Assembly (NCBI RefSeq): GCF_050624435.1
Contig: NC_134530.1
Coordinates: forward strand, 143,756,721-143,820,720
Length of the DNA: 64,000 nucleotides
Direction: 5' to 3'
DNA from: Tenrec ecaudatus
Lineage: Eukaryota; Chordata; Mammalia; Afrosoricida; Tenrecidae
The notes below the pieces were generated by a model, which saw only the letters and a program-made list of their open reading frames with translations, was not told the origin of the DNA and made no database searches. This document shows positions 11,651-23,690 of this stretch, piece by piece. A program made the translations under genes and the position numbers. Numbering within the stretch: the first letter of the stretch is position 1; the number at the start of each line of letters is the position of its first letter.

Positions 11651-13871
11651 GTGCTTGATTTACTGCGTCGGCCTGGCCTCCCCGTCCACCATCACCTGGA
11701 CTCCCGGGCTTTTGAGATGCCGCTGGAACAACCTGAGGGAAGTGAGGGAGGCTGTGGCCAGCCCTGGTGTCTTGCCTGGGCCACGGGCACCTGTTCCCTG
11801 CTCCAGGAGTGGCTCCAAAGGGCTGGGTGGGAAGCAGGAGGCCATTAGGACCCAGAAGCTATGGAAGCATCCTGCCCTGCCGGCTGCCTCTCAGTGCTCA
11901 CTGCAGTGGTTAAGGCTTCAGCAGCCTTGGAGAAGCATCAGCTGAGAGCAGCTATCACATGGGAGCCAGTCGGGAGCTGCTCAGCTAAGGTAGGAGTTGC
12001 CGACTAGGCCAGGGATGGGGGCCAGACCTATAGATGCTCTGCACCCCAAAGACCAACCCGCCACACCTTATGGTGGACAGCTTTGTCAGGGGATGGGCTC
12101 CCAGGTATTCTGAAGGCAGTACTGGGGTGTAGGCAGCTCAGAAGCCTGGAGATGGGGGAGGTGATCTGCCGGCAGGAGTCCCCATCTCTTGCAAACAGGA
12201 GACTACAGGAGACAGGGCTCTCCGTCCATCTTGCTCCCTGTCATCGAGATGGGTCCCCCACATCCTGGAAATGGGTCCTTCTGCAGCCAAGCTGGTGGGT
12301 GGGCACCTCTGCTGGGGAGGGGCATTAGAGCAGAGCTCCCTGGGAAGGCATCGGCTGAGGCTCGGGAGAGACAAGCTCTTGTCTGAGTGAAAAGCCAGTC
12401 TGGGGTTCGTGGGATGGGCTCTGTGTGTTCGAATCCCCTCGACCCCTCTGTGGCCTTGGGCTGGGCACTCTTCTGGGGCTCAGGCCATCCTGCACCGTGA
12501 AACCAGGATGCATGTAACTTGGCCATGTCCCTGCAGGAGGCCCGGATGTCAGCCCTATGGTGGCCAGCCCTGCCAGGTGATTGAGGGGGCCTGGGGTGGG
12601 AGGGGGCTGCTGGGAGGAAGCCATCAGGGACTGGAGGTTGGGGGTGGGGTGGGGGAGACGGCAGCATCTGTTGGGGTAGAAGATGTGGTGACAGGAGCTC
12701 GGTGGGCAGGAGGCACCCCGGGTTTCCCCTTCAGACACCGGTACACCCCGGCCCTCCCCTCTGTCTGAGAGGAGTGCTGAGCCCCGGCTGTTCTCCTTCT
12801 TTCTGCCAGGAGGTCAGTTGGAATCCTGGACTTGAGGCGTCAGTGTGGAGGGAGAGGCCAGGCTGCGAGGGCCGTGGCGGCGAGACCTGTCCGGTGCCTT
12901 CCTGCCGAGGCTCCATCATGGCTGTGCGGGCCCTTGCCACCGCCACGTGGAAGCCCCGTCTGCTCCCCACGGGCGGGCACCCGGTGAGGGGCCTGCTGCA
13001 TCGGCTTCTTTGATGTCCATCCAGACACGGTGGCCCTTTCTCTTCTCCTTGAGCTGGGCATTGCTGGTGACAACAGCTACCAGGCCTCCCTCCTTCCGGG
13101 CTCCACTCACAGTGGAAAAGACAGTAGAGACCGGAGCACAGGGACACCGGGGTGAGGAAGCCTCCTGGAATATTTCTCTCTGCCATTGGTCCTTGTAGAC
13201 TGTTTGAAGAGGTGCGGAGGTGCCCACCTCTTCTTTGCAGACCCTGGGGCTCAGTGGCTACAGTAACCGTGGCATGGTCTTTCTCCTGTCCCTGGAGAAG
13301 GGCACATCTGTAGGCAGCCGTCCAGGTACGGGGCTGAGCTTACCCTTTCCGGAAGAGAGCCCCCTGGCGGGCACACACGTGAGTGGCCCAGCCTTTCTGG
13401 AGTACGTCCTGGGGGCAGGATTCAATGGATCACCTGGAGTTCCATTCCGCTCACAAGAGAGCATCGAGCCCTGATGGTGGGCACAGCAGACTAGGAGGCA
13501 GATTAGCGTGACAGCCCCGTGGAGGTCCATGCTGTCAGGGGTGACTGTAAGGATGGGGGAGAGGGGCCTGTCTGCCCCACGCATCCTTTCATGGCAGTCC
13601 AAGAAAGGGTAGGTTTTTACCCAGCATCACCGCCATTCTTCTCCAGCTCTGGAACTCAGGGTCCTCCGATGTTACAACGTACAGGATCCTGGGGTATTCC
13701 CGTCCAGTGCTTCCCCCCTCCCCACCGCGTTCCAAATGGGGCCATGGCGGCCCAGGGAAGCGAGACTGCTTAGAGAGAGCACATTGCACTTAGGGAGGCT
13801 TGGCGACGAGCAGAGTAGGGATGGAAAAATAGTTTACGTTACATTGGGTAACCTAGTTCAACTACTGTATT

Positions 13872-13990
13872 TCCCCACACACAGTGCCCCCACATAAGTA
13901 GGGAGCGCACACACACGTAGAATGCACACATAGGAGACATATGTGGTGGGAGTGGGGTGCACAGTTCAAGAAGAACCACCTCATAACGCA
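13872..13990. repeat. Possible MITE-like repeat
   Basis: 'CTGTATTTCCCCACACACAG', 'CCCCCACATAAG' and, at the far side, 'TCATAACGCACACATTG' resemble short mariner-type MITEs built on a GCGTATAACGCGCA theme. Ends are not clear. Confidence 0.3.
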
Positions 13991-14481
13991 CACATTGTTT
14001 TCTATGGTCCAGGAAAGCTCCCCGTGGATAACACTTCAAACAGCGTCGATCTGCCCTCCCAGCCTGGGAGAAATGAGAGATGCTGACAGCAGGTCTCCTT
14101 GCTCACGATTCCTTTCCATTGTCTTCCCTGCTCTCTGCTCACCCACTGGCGGGATGGCAGCCATCTGCCCACTCTCACTGGTCTGCGCCCTCGTACCTCT
14201 CCTTGCCTTGGGGTGGTGGCAGCACCAGGACTGCTTCCTGCTCGGGCCCCTCTCCAGGAGCTAGCAAACGGGGCGAAGCTCCTCCAAGACCAGAGCGAGC
14301 TGAGCCGGGGGCAGGAGGTGGCGAGCAGACACACACACCCCGCCAGGCCACGGGGACATGGTGGCCTGCTGTAGTGGGTGGACACAGGCAGTTGTGAGGT
14401 GGCTTTTTTACCTTCTGGCATCGGGACAGTGGAGGCTGGATGAATCAGGCTGGACCCTTTGTTCTCACTGTCCTCTGGAAG

Positions 14482-14672
14482 GGGCTTTGGTGGCATTGTG
14501 GTCATGCATTGGGCTGCTATCCACAAGGTCAGCAGTTCAAAGCCACCAGCCCCTCTGCAGGAGAAAGGCGAGGCTGTCTACTCTCCTAAAGAACTGCAAT
14601 CTTGGGGACCTACAGGAGCGGTTCTATCCTGCCCTATGGGGTCAGAATGACTCAATGGTTGTGGATTTCTTA
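14482..14672 (+). repeat. AfroSINE, near full length
   Basis: Head 'GTGGCATTGTGGTCATGC', 'AAGGTCAGCAGTTCAAAGCC', middle 'GGCTGTCTACTCTCCTAAAG' and tail 'CCTGCCCTATGGGGTCAG', 'ACTCAATGGTTGTGG'. Confidence 0.9.
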
Positions 14673-14924
14673 ACATGCAAAGTGGCTGCCCTTGATGCTT
14701 GGAATGGGTTGGGGGAGAGGGGGAGGAGCCTAAAGCCCAGTCCTTCCTGTTTTCAGGTGACCTCTTCCCAGGGGGACCACTAGAGACAGTTTTAAGTGAT
14801 GGCTGAAACTCAGCAGCATTTACTTAGTGTCTGTTGCGCTCCTGGCCCCCCGAAAAACAAACAAAAAACAACCGTGCTGGAGGGCACCTTCGTGCCCTGC
14901 ATGGCACAGGAGATGAGAACTGGA

Positions 14925-15015
14925 CCAGGAACCAGACTGTCTGGGTGTGTGCCCAGATCCTGCCATTTGCTAGCTGTGTGGCCTTGGGTTAAATTACCTA
15001 ACCTCTCTAGGCCTG
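14925..15015 (+). repeat. MIR element
   Basis: 'CCTGCCATTTGCTAGCTGTG', 'TGGCCTTGGGTTAAATTACC', 'TAACCTCTCTAGGCCTG' is a clear MIR core. Confidence 0.85.
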
Positions 15016-15032
15016 TTTTCCTCACCTGCAAG

Positions 15033-15214
15033 GAGAGCTCACTGCCATCGCAGCGATGCCGACTCATAGCGTCCCTTTAGGACAAGGTAGAGCTGCCCCT
15101 GTGGGGTTCCAAGAATGTAACTCTATGGGAGCAGAAAGCCCCGTCTTTCTCCCTCGGAGCGGCTGGTGGTCAGGCCACTGTGAGTTGGCATGGGCTCAAT
15201 GGCAGTGAGTTTGG
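15033..15214 (-). repeat. AfroSINE (-) abutting an AfroSINE tail (+)
   Basis: 15033-15175 is a minus-strand SINE without its head ('GCAGCGATGCCGACTCATAG'). 15176-15214 is the plus-strand 3' tail of a second copy ('GGGCTCAATGGCAGTGAG'), so the two are joined tail to head in opposite directions, possibly by deletion between copies. Confidence 0.75.
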
Positions 15215-15340
15215 GACGAGTATAATATCTGTCCCACATGGTTGCTATGGGAATTCTAATCTATGTGGAGTGTTTAGAACCAGGCCTGGCATGTACGTAG
15301 CAAGCACCATATACACAGCAAGCACCATATACACCTTACT

Positions 15341-15560
15341 CGAAAAAACCCAAGTAAACCCAACACTGCCCTCCAGTCTGTGTCAGCCCATAGTGACCCT
15401 ACAGGGCAGGGTGGAACTGCCCCTGTGGGTTTCCGAGACTAGCCCTCTGTAAGAGTAGAAGAGTCTCCTCTTGCTCCAGAGGAGTGGCTGGTGGTTTTGA
15501 ACTGCTGACCTTGTGGTTAGCAGCCCACTGTGTAACCCACTTCACCTCCAGGGCCCCTGT
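15341..15560 (-). repeat. AfroSINE, near full length
   Basis: Minus-strand copy with tail 'CCCATAGTGACCCTACAGGG', middle 'CCCTGTGGGTTTCCGAGAC' and head 'TTTTGAACTGCTGACCTTG', 'GTGGTTAGCAGCCC', 'CCTCCAGGGCCCC'. Confidence 0.9.
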
Positions 15561-16232
15561 ATACAGTACTACTCCTTAGAATCACTATGCTTTTGACTGG
15601 TTCTCCCAGGATTCTTCAAACACAGCTGTGAAGTCGGCCCTGTTCCGTTCATTTTACAGGTCCCTTTGTGAAGGAGCTGAAGCTACGAAGCCGCAGAATC
15701 CGTCAGCCCCGGTCCTGGGACTGGGGATCAAACCGTGAGCTCCTTGGGCTCCTGGGCAGAGAGCTGCTGCCCTCCTGAAGCGACGGGACCTCAGGAAATC
15801 TACACAAACCATCTCCACGCTCTGCGCGCTCCGGAGAAGCCTGGGGAAGGGGGAGGCAGGGCCGAGGACCCAGGATCACTGTCTTTGGAAGGGGAGGCAG
15901 GCAGAGAGGACGGATGGGGAGAAGCGGAAGGGAAGACGTCCCAGCCCACGCAGGTGGTGGTGCTCTGAGGAGGCGGGCCTCCCTCGGCTGCCCCCGTAGG
16001 GACACCTGGAAAGGGAATGTGAGCTCGTGAGCCCCCCTCCGCCGCCTGGCCTGGCGCAGTGTCCCCCGGAGCGCTCAGCCAGGAAGGCTGGCCGCCTGAG
16101 CTGGCCAGACCCCCAGAGGTGCCCCCCACGCCCTTGGAAGCCTGGGCCAGAGCTGGCCATCCCAGGGTTGCTGGACTAGGATGGGGGATGGGCCTGTGAC
16201 AGGAGGTGCCCTGGGTGTCCTCTTTCGGCCCC

Positions 16233-17588
16233 ATGGAGTCCTCACCCATCCCCCAGTCATCAGGGAACTCTTCCACTCTGGGGAGGGCCCCTCAAACCCC
16301 AGGCCCCTCGACTGCCAGCGGGGTCCCGGAGGTGGGGCTGCGGGACGTGGCTTCGGAATCCGTGGCCCTCTTCTTCATGCTCCTGCTGGATCTGACGGCC
16401 GTGGCCGGCAACGCCGCCGTGATGGCTGTTATTGCTAAGACGCCGGCCCTCCGGAAATTCGTCTTCGTCTTCCACCTGTGCCTGGTGGACCTCCTGGCGG
16501 CCCTGACCCTCATGCCCCTAGCCATGCTCTCCAGCTCTGCCCTCTTTGACCAGGACCTCTTTGGGGAGGTCGCCTGCCGCCTCTACCTATTTCTGAGCAT
16601 CTGCTTTGTCAGCCTGGCCATTCTCTCCGTGTCCGCCATCAATGTGGAGCGCTACTATTACGTGGTCCACCCCATGCGCTACGAGGTGCGCATGACGCTG
16701 GGCCTGGTGGCCTCTGTGCTGGTGGGGGTGTGGGTGAAGGCCCTGGCCATGGCCTCGGTGCCAGTGCTGGGCAGAGTGTCCTGGGAGGAGGCTGCCCCCA
16801 GCATCCCCCCAGGCTGCTCGCTCCAGTGGAGCCGCAGTGCCTACTGCCAACTCTTCGTGCTGGTCTTTGCGGTTCTCTACTTCCTCTTGCCCCTGCTGCT
16901 CATCCTGGCGGTCCACTGCAGCATGTTCCGGGTGGCCCGGGTGGCGGCCATGCAGCACGGGCCCTTGCCCACGTGGATGGAGACCCCCCGGCAACGCTCA
17001 GAGTCTCTCAGCAGCCGCTCCACCATGGTCACCAGCCTGGGGGCCCCCCAGACCACCCCGCATCGGACGTTTGGGGGAGGGAAGGCGGCTGTAATCCTGC
17101 TGGCCGTCGGGGGGCAGTTCCTGCTCTGCTGGCTGCCCTACTTCTCCTTCCACCTCTACGTCGCCCTGAGCGCCCAGCCCATTTCAGCAGGCCAGGTGGA
17201 GAGCCTGGTCACCTGGATCGGCTACTTCTGCTTCACGTCCAACCCTTTCTTCTATGGCTGTCTCAACCGGCAGATCCGCGGTGAGCTCAGCAAGCAGTTT
17301 GTCTGCTTCTTCAAGCCAGCTCCTGAGGAGGAATTGAGGCTGCCCAGCCGGGAAGGCTCGATCGAGGAGAACTTCCTGCAGTTCCTTCAGGGAACAGGCT
17401 GTGCCGTGGAGTCCTGGGTTTCCCGACCCCTACCCAGCCCCAAGCAGGAGCCGCCTGCGGTGGACTTCCGAATTCCAGGCCAGATAGCGGAGGAGACCTC
17501 AGAATTCCTGGAACAGCAACTCACCAGTGACATCACTATGTCCGATGGCTACCTCCATCCTGCCCCCTCGCCCCGGCTGGAATCATGA
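16233..17588 (+). CDS. GPR61: GPR61, orphan class A G-protein-coupled receptor
   Basis: A plasma-membrane orphan receptor of the biogenic-amine-like group, mainly neuronal, reported as constitutively active through Gs; no confirmed ligand is known to me. The frame encodes 451 residues, the human length. I start at ATG 16233 (MESSPIPQSSG), which matches the known N-terminus; the frame stays open a little upstream but has no other ATG. Visible: an N-glycosylation sequon at Asn12; TM1 with GN near 59; TM2 'LCLVDLLAALTLMPLA'; TM3 ending in ERYYYV (ERY in place of DRY); cysteines before TM3 ('VACRL') and in ECL2 ('PGCSL') for the conserved disulfide; a serine-rich ICL3 ('RSESLSSRSTM'); TM6 'CWLPYF'; TM7 'NPFFY'; a Cys-Phe-Phe palmitoylation candidate after helix 8; and an acidic, proline-rich C-tail. 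No break or frameshift. The coding sequence is one exon; a 5' non-coding exon probably exists upstream. GNAI3 follows 4.2 kb downstream on the same strand. Confidence 0.98.
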   Translation: MESSPIPQSSGNSSTLGRAPQTPGPSTASGVPEVGLRDVASESVALFFMLLLDLTAVAGNAAVMAVIAKTPALRKFVFVFHLCLVDLLAALTLMPLAMLSSSALFDQDLFGEVACRLYLFLSICFVSLAILSVSAINVERYYYVVHPMRYEVRMTLGLVASVLVGVWVKALAMASVPVLGRVSWEEAAPSIPPGCSLQWSRSAYCQLFVLVFAVLYFLLPLLLILAVHCSMFRVARVAAMQHGPLPTWMETPRQRSESLSSRSTMVTSLGAPQTTPHRTFGGGKAAVILLAVGGQFLLCWLPYFSFHLYVALSAQPISAGQVESLVTWIGYFCFTSNPFFYGCLNRQIRGELSKQFVCFFKPAPEEELRLPSREGSIEENFLQFLQGTGCAVESWVSRPLPSPKQEPPAVDFRIPGQIAEETSEFLEQQLTSDITMSDGYLHPAPSPRLES

Positions 17589-17607
17589 TGGGCACTTGGC
17601 GGGCCAT

Positions 17608-17682
17608 GGGGCTGGGGCTGGGGCTGGCATCAAGGACCACCTAGTGGAATCATCTTTTCCCAGCTGGGGCTGGGGCTGGGGG
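17608..17682 (+). repeat. G-rich (GGGGCT)n runs
   Basis: Two short runs of GGGGCT repeats at 17608-17626 and 17663-17682 lie just after the GPR61 stop. Four closely spaced G-runs in each could form a G-quadruplex in DNA or in the 3' UTR. Confidence 0.7.
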
Positions 17683-17755
17683 TTTCTGCATACAGCTTTT
17701 GCTTAGCGTTTCCTGGGTCATGAAAAAGAGCCAGCCGGCCGGCCAGCCAAAGGTG

Positions 17756-17763
17756 TGACGTCA
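17756..17763. promoter_or_regulatory. Perfect CRE palindrome
   Basis: TGACGTCA, the full CREB/ATF site, 168 bp after the GPR61 stop codon. It may be used as a regulatory element or be a chance match; the context gives no promoter signature. Confidence 0.5.
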
Positions 17764-18046
17764 TGGCCTTGGACTTGGCTGCCATCCTTGACTCCTGGGG
17801 TAGGGGACCTGGGGATGAGACGGTGATGAGAGGAAAGGGTCACAAAGGTCAGGGGAAGCCTCTTCACCAGTGAGCTTGCTCACAGGAGCTGGAGCATCCG
17901 GGGCAGCAGGCCGTGTTTGGGGTTGTTCTGGGGCCGCTCTGGATATTTTATTTTGCGGTATAATTGTCCAGGGCAGTCACTGCAGCCAAGCAGGTAACAG
18001 AAAAACCACCTGTGTCTTCTCATCGCCTCGCTAGGTTTCAACCCCA

Positions 18047-18243
18047 CACCCGTGGCTGTTGCGTCGATTCCGACTCTGAGGGACCCTGCAGGGCAGAGCA
18101 GAACTGTGCCATAGGGTTTCCGGGTTGGCATCCTTACGGGAGGGTAGGCTTCGTCTTTCCCTCGTGGAGCAGCTGGTGGTTCAAACTGCCGACCTTGCCG
18201 GCGAGCAGCCAAGCCCTTAACCCCTGCGCTACCGAGGCCCTCC
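18047..18243 (-). repeat. AfroSINE, near full length
   Basis: Minus copy with tail 'TTGCGTCGATTCCGACTC', 'CATAGGGTTTCCGGG', head 'GGTTCAAACTGCCGACC' and 'GCTACCGAGGCCCTCC'. It would lie in the GPR61 3' UTR if the signal at 19125 is used. Confidence 0.92.
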
Positions 18244-19124
18244 TGGTTGGGTTGAAAAGGAACGAAGCGGCGGCCAAGTGTTTCCATTGGAGTTGACGGG
18301 GCCTTCTCTTGAAACAGAGTCCCCTCAGGTGAGGGGAATGAGCTTCCTGCCACCGCTTTCTGGGCTTGGCCTGAGGAAAGGGAAGCAGCAGTCAGGGCAG
18401 GGGCAGAGAAGACAGGAAGGCTGCCTGCGGCTGCCCCTCCACCTTCAGGGGCAGCCCCGCTACCCCTCCCTGTCTCTCCTGCATACGGGCTACATGACAG
18501 GATGGACTTCTCAGCCTCAGGATGAAGGACTGGAAAGATTGGGAATGGGATAGCTGAGGGTGGGGCTACAGAGCGTGCAGGTCACCACCCTGATCAGTAA
18601 TATTGATCTTTTCCTTCCAGGACCGGCCTCCCCGATCTCTCTCCTCATGGCAGTGACCCACCTCCAGCCCCCTGGACAATCGGGTACAAGAGACTAAGGT
18701 TGGGCATGGGGAAGGGCTGGGTCTCCATGGTCCGCTAAATGCCTCTTTCCCCCCATTCATCCCTCTCAAAATTAGCATCACCGACAAAGACACACATCTC
18801 TCTCCTCCCTGCAACCCTGGGTGGGAGGGGAGGCACAAGAGTTGGGCCCGACAGATGGAGATGGGAAGAATCTTGTTCTTTGGTATTGATGGCCAGTGTA
18901 CTGACCAACCACATTTTCACGGGAGGGGGAATAGTCGCAAACTCGACAGGGTATGCACCTGGGACTCCCTGCCTGCCCATTTCCCTTTTAATGGAATCAG
19001 GTGATTCCCAGGGGTCAAGGTAGGACCAGAAGTGGCGAGGTCTGTATTTGAACACGTGCGTGGCTCCTTGAGCATCAAAGGGTACATGGGCTGGTGGGAA
19101 TGGGCTCGTTTCCCCCGAGCAGCC

Positions 19125-19130
19125 AATAAA
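19125..19130 (+). terminator. Candidate GPR61 polyadenylation signal
   Basis: The first good AATAAA downstream of the GPR61 stop (about 1.5 kb), set in 'CCAATAAATAATTTTATT'. A T/GT-rich region follows only weakly, so this is tentative. Confidence 0.35.
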
Positions 19131-19760
19131 TAATTTTATTCCAAAAAGTGATAGTACTATCAACTTTGACTCCGTCAGTTCAAGCCAGTGCATACTAGTT
19201 GAACACCCACTATTCTCTGGGGCCCACACAAAGCATGTGTGGGGTCACTACTTCCAAGCCGTTCACAGTCTAATTTGATCAGATACTTTATGTTTTTATA
19301 GCGCACTTACAGCTGACAAAGCACCATAGAGAAATCATCTGAGCAATACACTAGAGAGGAGATCCATGGTTACAACGCAAGAGTTCGGGTTCCTGCAGCT
19401 GTATATCTACCTGGAGGCTTCTTGACAATTGTGGAAATGGTGGTGGTGGTGGGGATGTAAAAGAAAACTTTACTGGAGATAAAAAAAGATTTATGAAATG
19501 AAATTGGGCAAACATAGCTTTCCCCGTTCACCTAGAAACATTGCCAGGTTTCTATTTTCCTACCAGTTATTGCTCCAGCCTAGTGCCCATTACATTAAGA
19601 AAATACATCTTAAAAGTAGTATATACAGTGGGTTCATGACTGAATAACCTTCTTGTATGCCCCTCTCTCCTCTGTTTAACAAAATCCTACAGAGGAATCT
19701 AATTCCTAGCTAAGGGGAAAACCTCAGAACACCACTGGCCAGCTAGTAGATCCTCAATAC

Positions 19761-19778
19761 TGCCAGCAGGTGGCAGTA
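19761..19778 (+). promoter_or_regulatory. Strong CTCF-like motif
   Basis: 'GCCAGCAGGTGGCAGTA' fits the CTCF core (CCASnAGRKGGCRS) very closely and is itself partly palindromic (CTGCCAGCAGGTGGCAG). It lies between the GPR61 coding end and the GNAI3 CpG island, a natural place for a boundary between a neuronal and a ubiquitous gene. Confidence 0.5.
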
Positions 19779-20369
19779 TGAGTTCAATTGAAGTGTGTGT
19801 GTGTTTGTGTGTGTAATTAAACGTTGCCTGGCAGCCATTTTATTAATTTATCTTGGTCTTAACATTGGCTTTACACTCTAGTCTTTCACATACATCAAAG
19901 GAGGAAGTTTTAAGAGCAAGGCTCTTTCTAATTCAGGTGGAAATCTCCTGACACTGTGATCGCTTTGGGCGTTCATTAGAGTTTGACATTAACGGGCTCG
20001 TTGCCATTTATTTTTCCTTTAGTGGATGGTGAAGGAAATAAAAGTTTCTCTCCTACTCTACTGAAAATGGCCTCAACATTTTCTGCTATGGCCACCTTTT
20101 ACTTTTCTGGGCACCAGGATGAATTGAAAAGTTTTGATATGCAATTTTAGTTCGTCAAACTCTTCCTGAACAAAACCTGAACTCCCCAGCCCTAAAAATC
20201 CACAAGGTGGGGCAACCATTCTGTCATTTACTCCACCCCCTCCCACATGCTGGTGATGTTGGGGGCGACCCTCCATCTTGAGATGAAAACTTCCCTCTCT
20301 TAAGGCAGGTCTCCTCAGGCCCCCACAAATAGGGACAGCCTAGAAAAGGAGGCAAACTTGGAGCTGATA

Positions 20370-20525
20370 GATCTGCTTACTGTGTGAATATGGGCAAGCT
20401 GCTTCCTTCCTCTGAGCCTATTTCCTCATCTGTGAAAATGGGGATGTTACCTACCTCACAGGGTTGTTGTGAGGATTTCCAGAGACGGCCCACACCTGGC
20501 AAATAGGTACTCAATAAATACTGGT
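20370..20525 (+). repeat. MIR element
   Basis: Long MIR: 'TGGGCAAGCTGCTTCC', 'CTCTGAGCCTATTTCCTC', 'ATCTGTGAAAATGGGGATG', 'CCTCACAGGGTTGTTGTGAGG' and the typical end 'CTCAATAAATACTGG'. Confidence 0.9.
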
Positions 20526-21249
20526 TTCTCTCCTCCCTCTCCTCTTGCCCTCTTTCCCCAGAACACAGATGTGAGGTCATCCTAACACTCATCCAAACTC
20601 TGACGAAATGGCAGTGATAGGAATTTGGGTGGGTTAGGTTAATGTGGCTTTGAGAAATTGCTCATTTATGAATGAATCATCACTACATAGACTTTGGTTG
20701 AGAACCTGCAATCTTAAGAGTCATTCTATTAGGGAATTTGTTTTTTAATTACAAGTTTTGGGGGCCACAAAACATTCCTCTCCCTGGAAGGCATGCTGAG
20801 GACACTGTGGGGCATTGGCCAGTGAAGGGAAGTTGGGCTGCTTTCATCTCATACCCAGCGAAGGAGACGAAAGGTCTAACGGTCTGAGCTTTTTCCAGAG
20901 ATTTCCAGGTGGTCTTGGATCTGAAAGGCAAACCTTACTACAATGTCCCTTTTTTAGTATTCACAGCAAATCAAGGACACTCATAAGAAGCACTAGTTTT
21001 TTTTGTTTTTTTTTGGGGGGGGGGAACCTGAGGTTTACTAATGCGAAAACCCAAGTGTCTAACCTAAGATGATCAGGAAACTGTCTTGTACTAGAGCGGA
21101 GCAACATGGGAATTTTGTGGAAAAGGAGGTACACGCTTAACTTCCAGGCTATAGTCAGGTCTCTGTTAAGGATTTCAGGTGGTGGGCAAATCTCAAGTCC
21201 ACAGACCCTCGTAGGGCACAAGGACCAGGCTGCATGCTGAGGGCAGCAC

Positions 21250-22104
<855 letters not shown>

Positions 22105-23187
22105 TGAGGGGGTGGGGCTTGTGGCTTGTAGAGGGTGTGACTCGGGACTGGGATTGCGTTTAGTGAAGGATTGCGCTCGGCAGTAGGGCGGTAGCCGACT
22201 GGAGACTTGGGGGATCTGGGAGACAGTCGTAAAACAAGAAGGGGTAGCAGGGAAGCGTGTGTGAATTCGCAGTGTACTGATAGTACGGAGCGCGGGACGT
22301 AGTCGAATGGCGATCGTTCCCGACAGGGCGTGAGTGATCGATGGAAATGGAGTGGGGCAGAGTGGTCAGGGAAGGACTCTGAGGAGGGAGAGTGGGCATT
22401 TGGAATTGTTGGTCAGGGATAAGAAACCCGGAACATGTCGCTTGGTGACTAGTATCAGGTGTGAGTGGCAGGAGGCTGTGCCTTTCGAGTTGCTGAATCG
22501 TTGCTAGGTATGATGTCCCATGAGAATGAAGGAGTTAGGATAAATTCAGAAATTGGATCTACCTACTATGGGCTGCAAACAGACCCATGGTGAACGGTTT
22601 CATTTCTTTTGGTCGTTTCAAACACAACTATTGGCCCCTGGAACTGCTGTTTGTACCTGACTCCCCACTAAACCAAACTTATGGTAGCCTTTTATGTACA
22701 GTCAGAAGTGGGTTTTTTTGTTTTGTATTTGTGAAAATTTTTAAGAGACTGGCTTCTAGAAGCTCAGGAATTTTATGAAGTATCTTGGCACTAACTTTCC
22801 AAGAAACCAGGCAACATTTCTTCACCAACCGTATTTTCTAGGGCTCCTTTAGAGAAGAATAAGTTGGAGTAGAGATGTTTTAGAACGACTGTACTTTTTA
22901 AAACAACTGCCTTTTGGAGAAATGAAATAAGCCTTGGGTTGTGGTGGTGTCTTCTGCCCCCTGAGGCTGCTTAAGGAGAAGTACCAAATCCTCAGTGTAA
23001 AGCAGCCTCGAGCACAAAGGCACTGCCAAAAGCCAATGCTTATTTCATTTTATGCTCTAGGATGTGCTGGTGATGCACCTGCTAGTCTTCTCATGGTAAC
23101 ATATTTGTTTGTTGATTACAGAATCCCTAGTAATCGTTTTTGGGTTTTTAAAAATCTCTCTGTCTCACTTGTGCGCACACACACATA

Positions 23188-23394
23188 CGACAATCTGCGT
23201 TGAGTTTATTCCAACTCATAGGGGGACCCTATAGGGTACAGAGTAGAACTCTGTAGGGTCCTTGTGTGTTTTCAAGGCTGCATATCTTTATGGGAGCCCA
23301 GAGCCTCATCTTTCCCCGTCAGAGCAGATGGTGGGTTCAAACTGTTGACCTTGTGGTGAGCAACCCCACACTTAGCCCACTACAAAACCAGGAT
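23188..23394 (-). repeat. AfroSINE, near full length
   Basis: Minus copy with tail 'TTCCAACTCATAGGGGGACC', middle 'TTTTCAAGGCTGCATATC' and head 'GGTTCAAACTGTTGACC', 'CCACTACAAAACCAGG'. Confidence 0.88.
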
Positions 23395-23515
23395 TAGATT
23401 TTCTTTTGAATATAGGGAGGAAGCTATGAATTGGAGCGTGGGGGGTTCCAGTTTGACTATATTAACTTCAGAAACTTGCTTAAGATCGCCACTCTCTATG
23501 GAGCAGATAAGGAAA

Positions 23516-23690
23516 CATGTTGGCACAGTGATTAAGTGTTCAGCTGCTAACTGAAAGGTGGGTGGTTTTGAACCCACCAGCCACTCTGGGAGAGCAGTGT
23601 GGCAGTTGGCTTCTGTGAAGATTTAGTCTTGGAAACCCTGTGGACAGTCCCACTGTGTCCTGTGAGTCAAATCGCCTCACAGCCAGGAGT
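23516..23690 (+). repeat. AfroSINE, near full length
   Basis: Plus copy with head 'CAGTGATTAAGTGTTCAGC', B box 'GGTTTTGAACCCACCAGCC', 'GATTTAGTCTTGGAAACCC' and tail 'TGTGAGTCAAATCGCCTCAC'. It lies 120 bp from, and in the opposite direction to, the previous copy. Confidence 0.88.

Larger units (their letters stand above)
1..16232. other. Intergenic region upstream of GPR61
   Basis: No coding exon can be supported here. The DNA is GC-rich, so long open frames occur by chance on both strands, but none shows a recognisable domain or splice-bounded conserved exon. In human the neighbour on this side is AMIGO1, transcribed away from GPR61, so this is probably the AMIGO1-GPR61 spacer. It holds SINEs, MIRs, one long 3'-end LINE repeat (6023-6987) and unclassified DNA, listed separately. 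A 5' non-coding GPR61 exon probably lies in it, but I cannot place it. Stretches 250-800, 945-3960, 4270-5500, 7886-9180, 10621-11560 and 11651-14480 hold nothing else I recognise. Confidence 0.7.

Noticed and set aside
14002-14526. Open frame of 174 codons on - strand
   Set aside because: Partly made of AfroSINE sequence at its start; no domain.
16206-16232. Longer N-terminus for GPR61
   Set aside because: The frame is open upstream, but no ATG precedes 16233 and the known protein starts with MESSPIPQ.
16587-16994. Antisense frame across GPR61
   Set aside because: A shadow of the GPR61 coding sequence; it translates to His/Gln-rich text with no meaning.
22587-22778. Small open frame near the 5' end of intron 1
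   Set aside because: No conserved motif and no evidence of an alternative exon.
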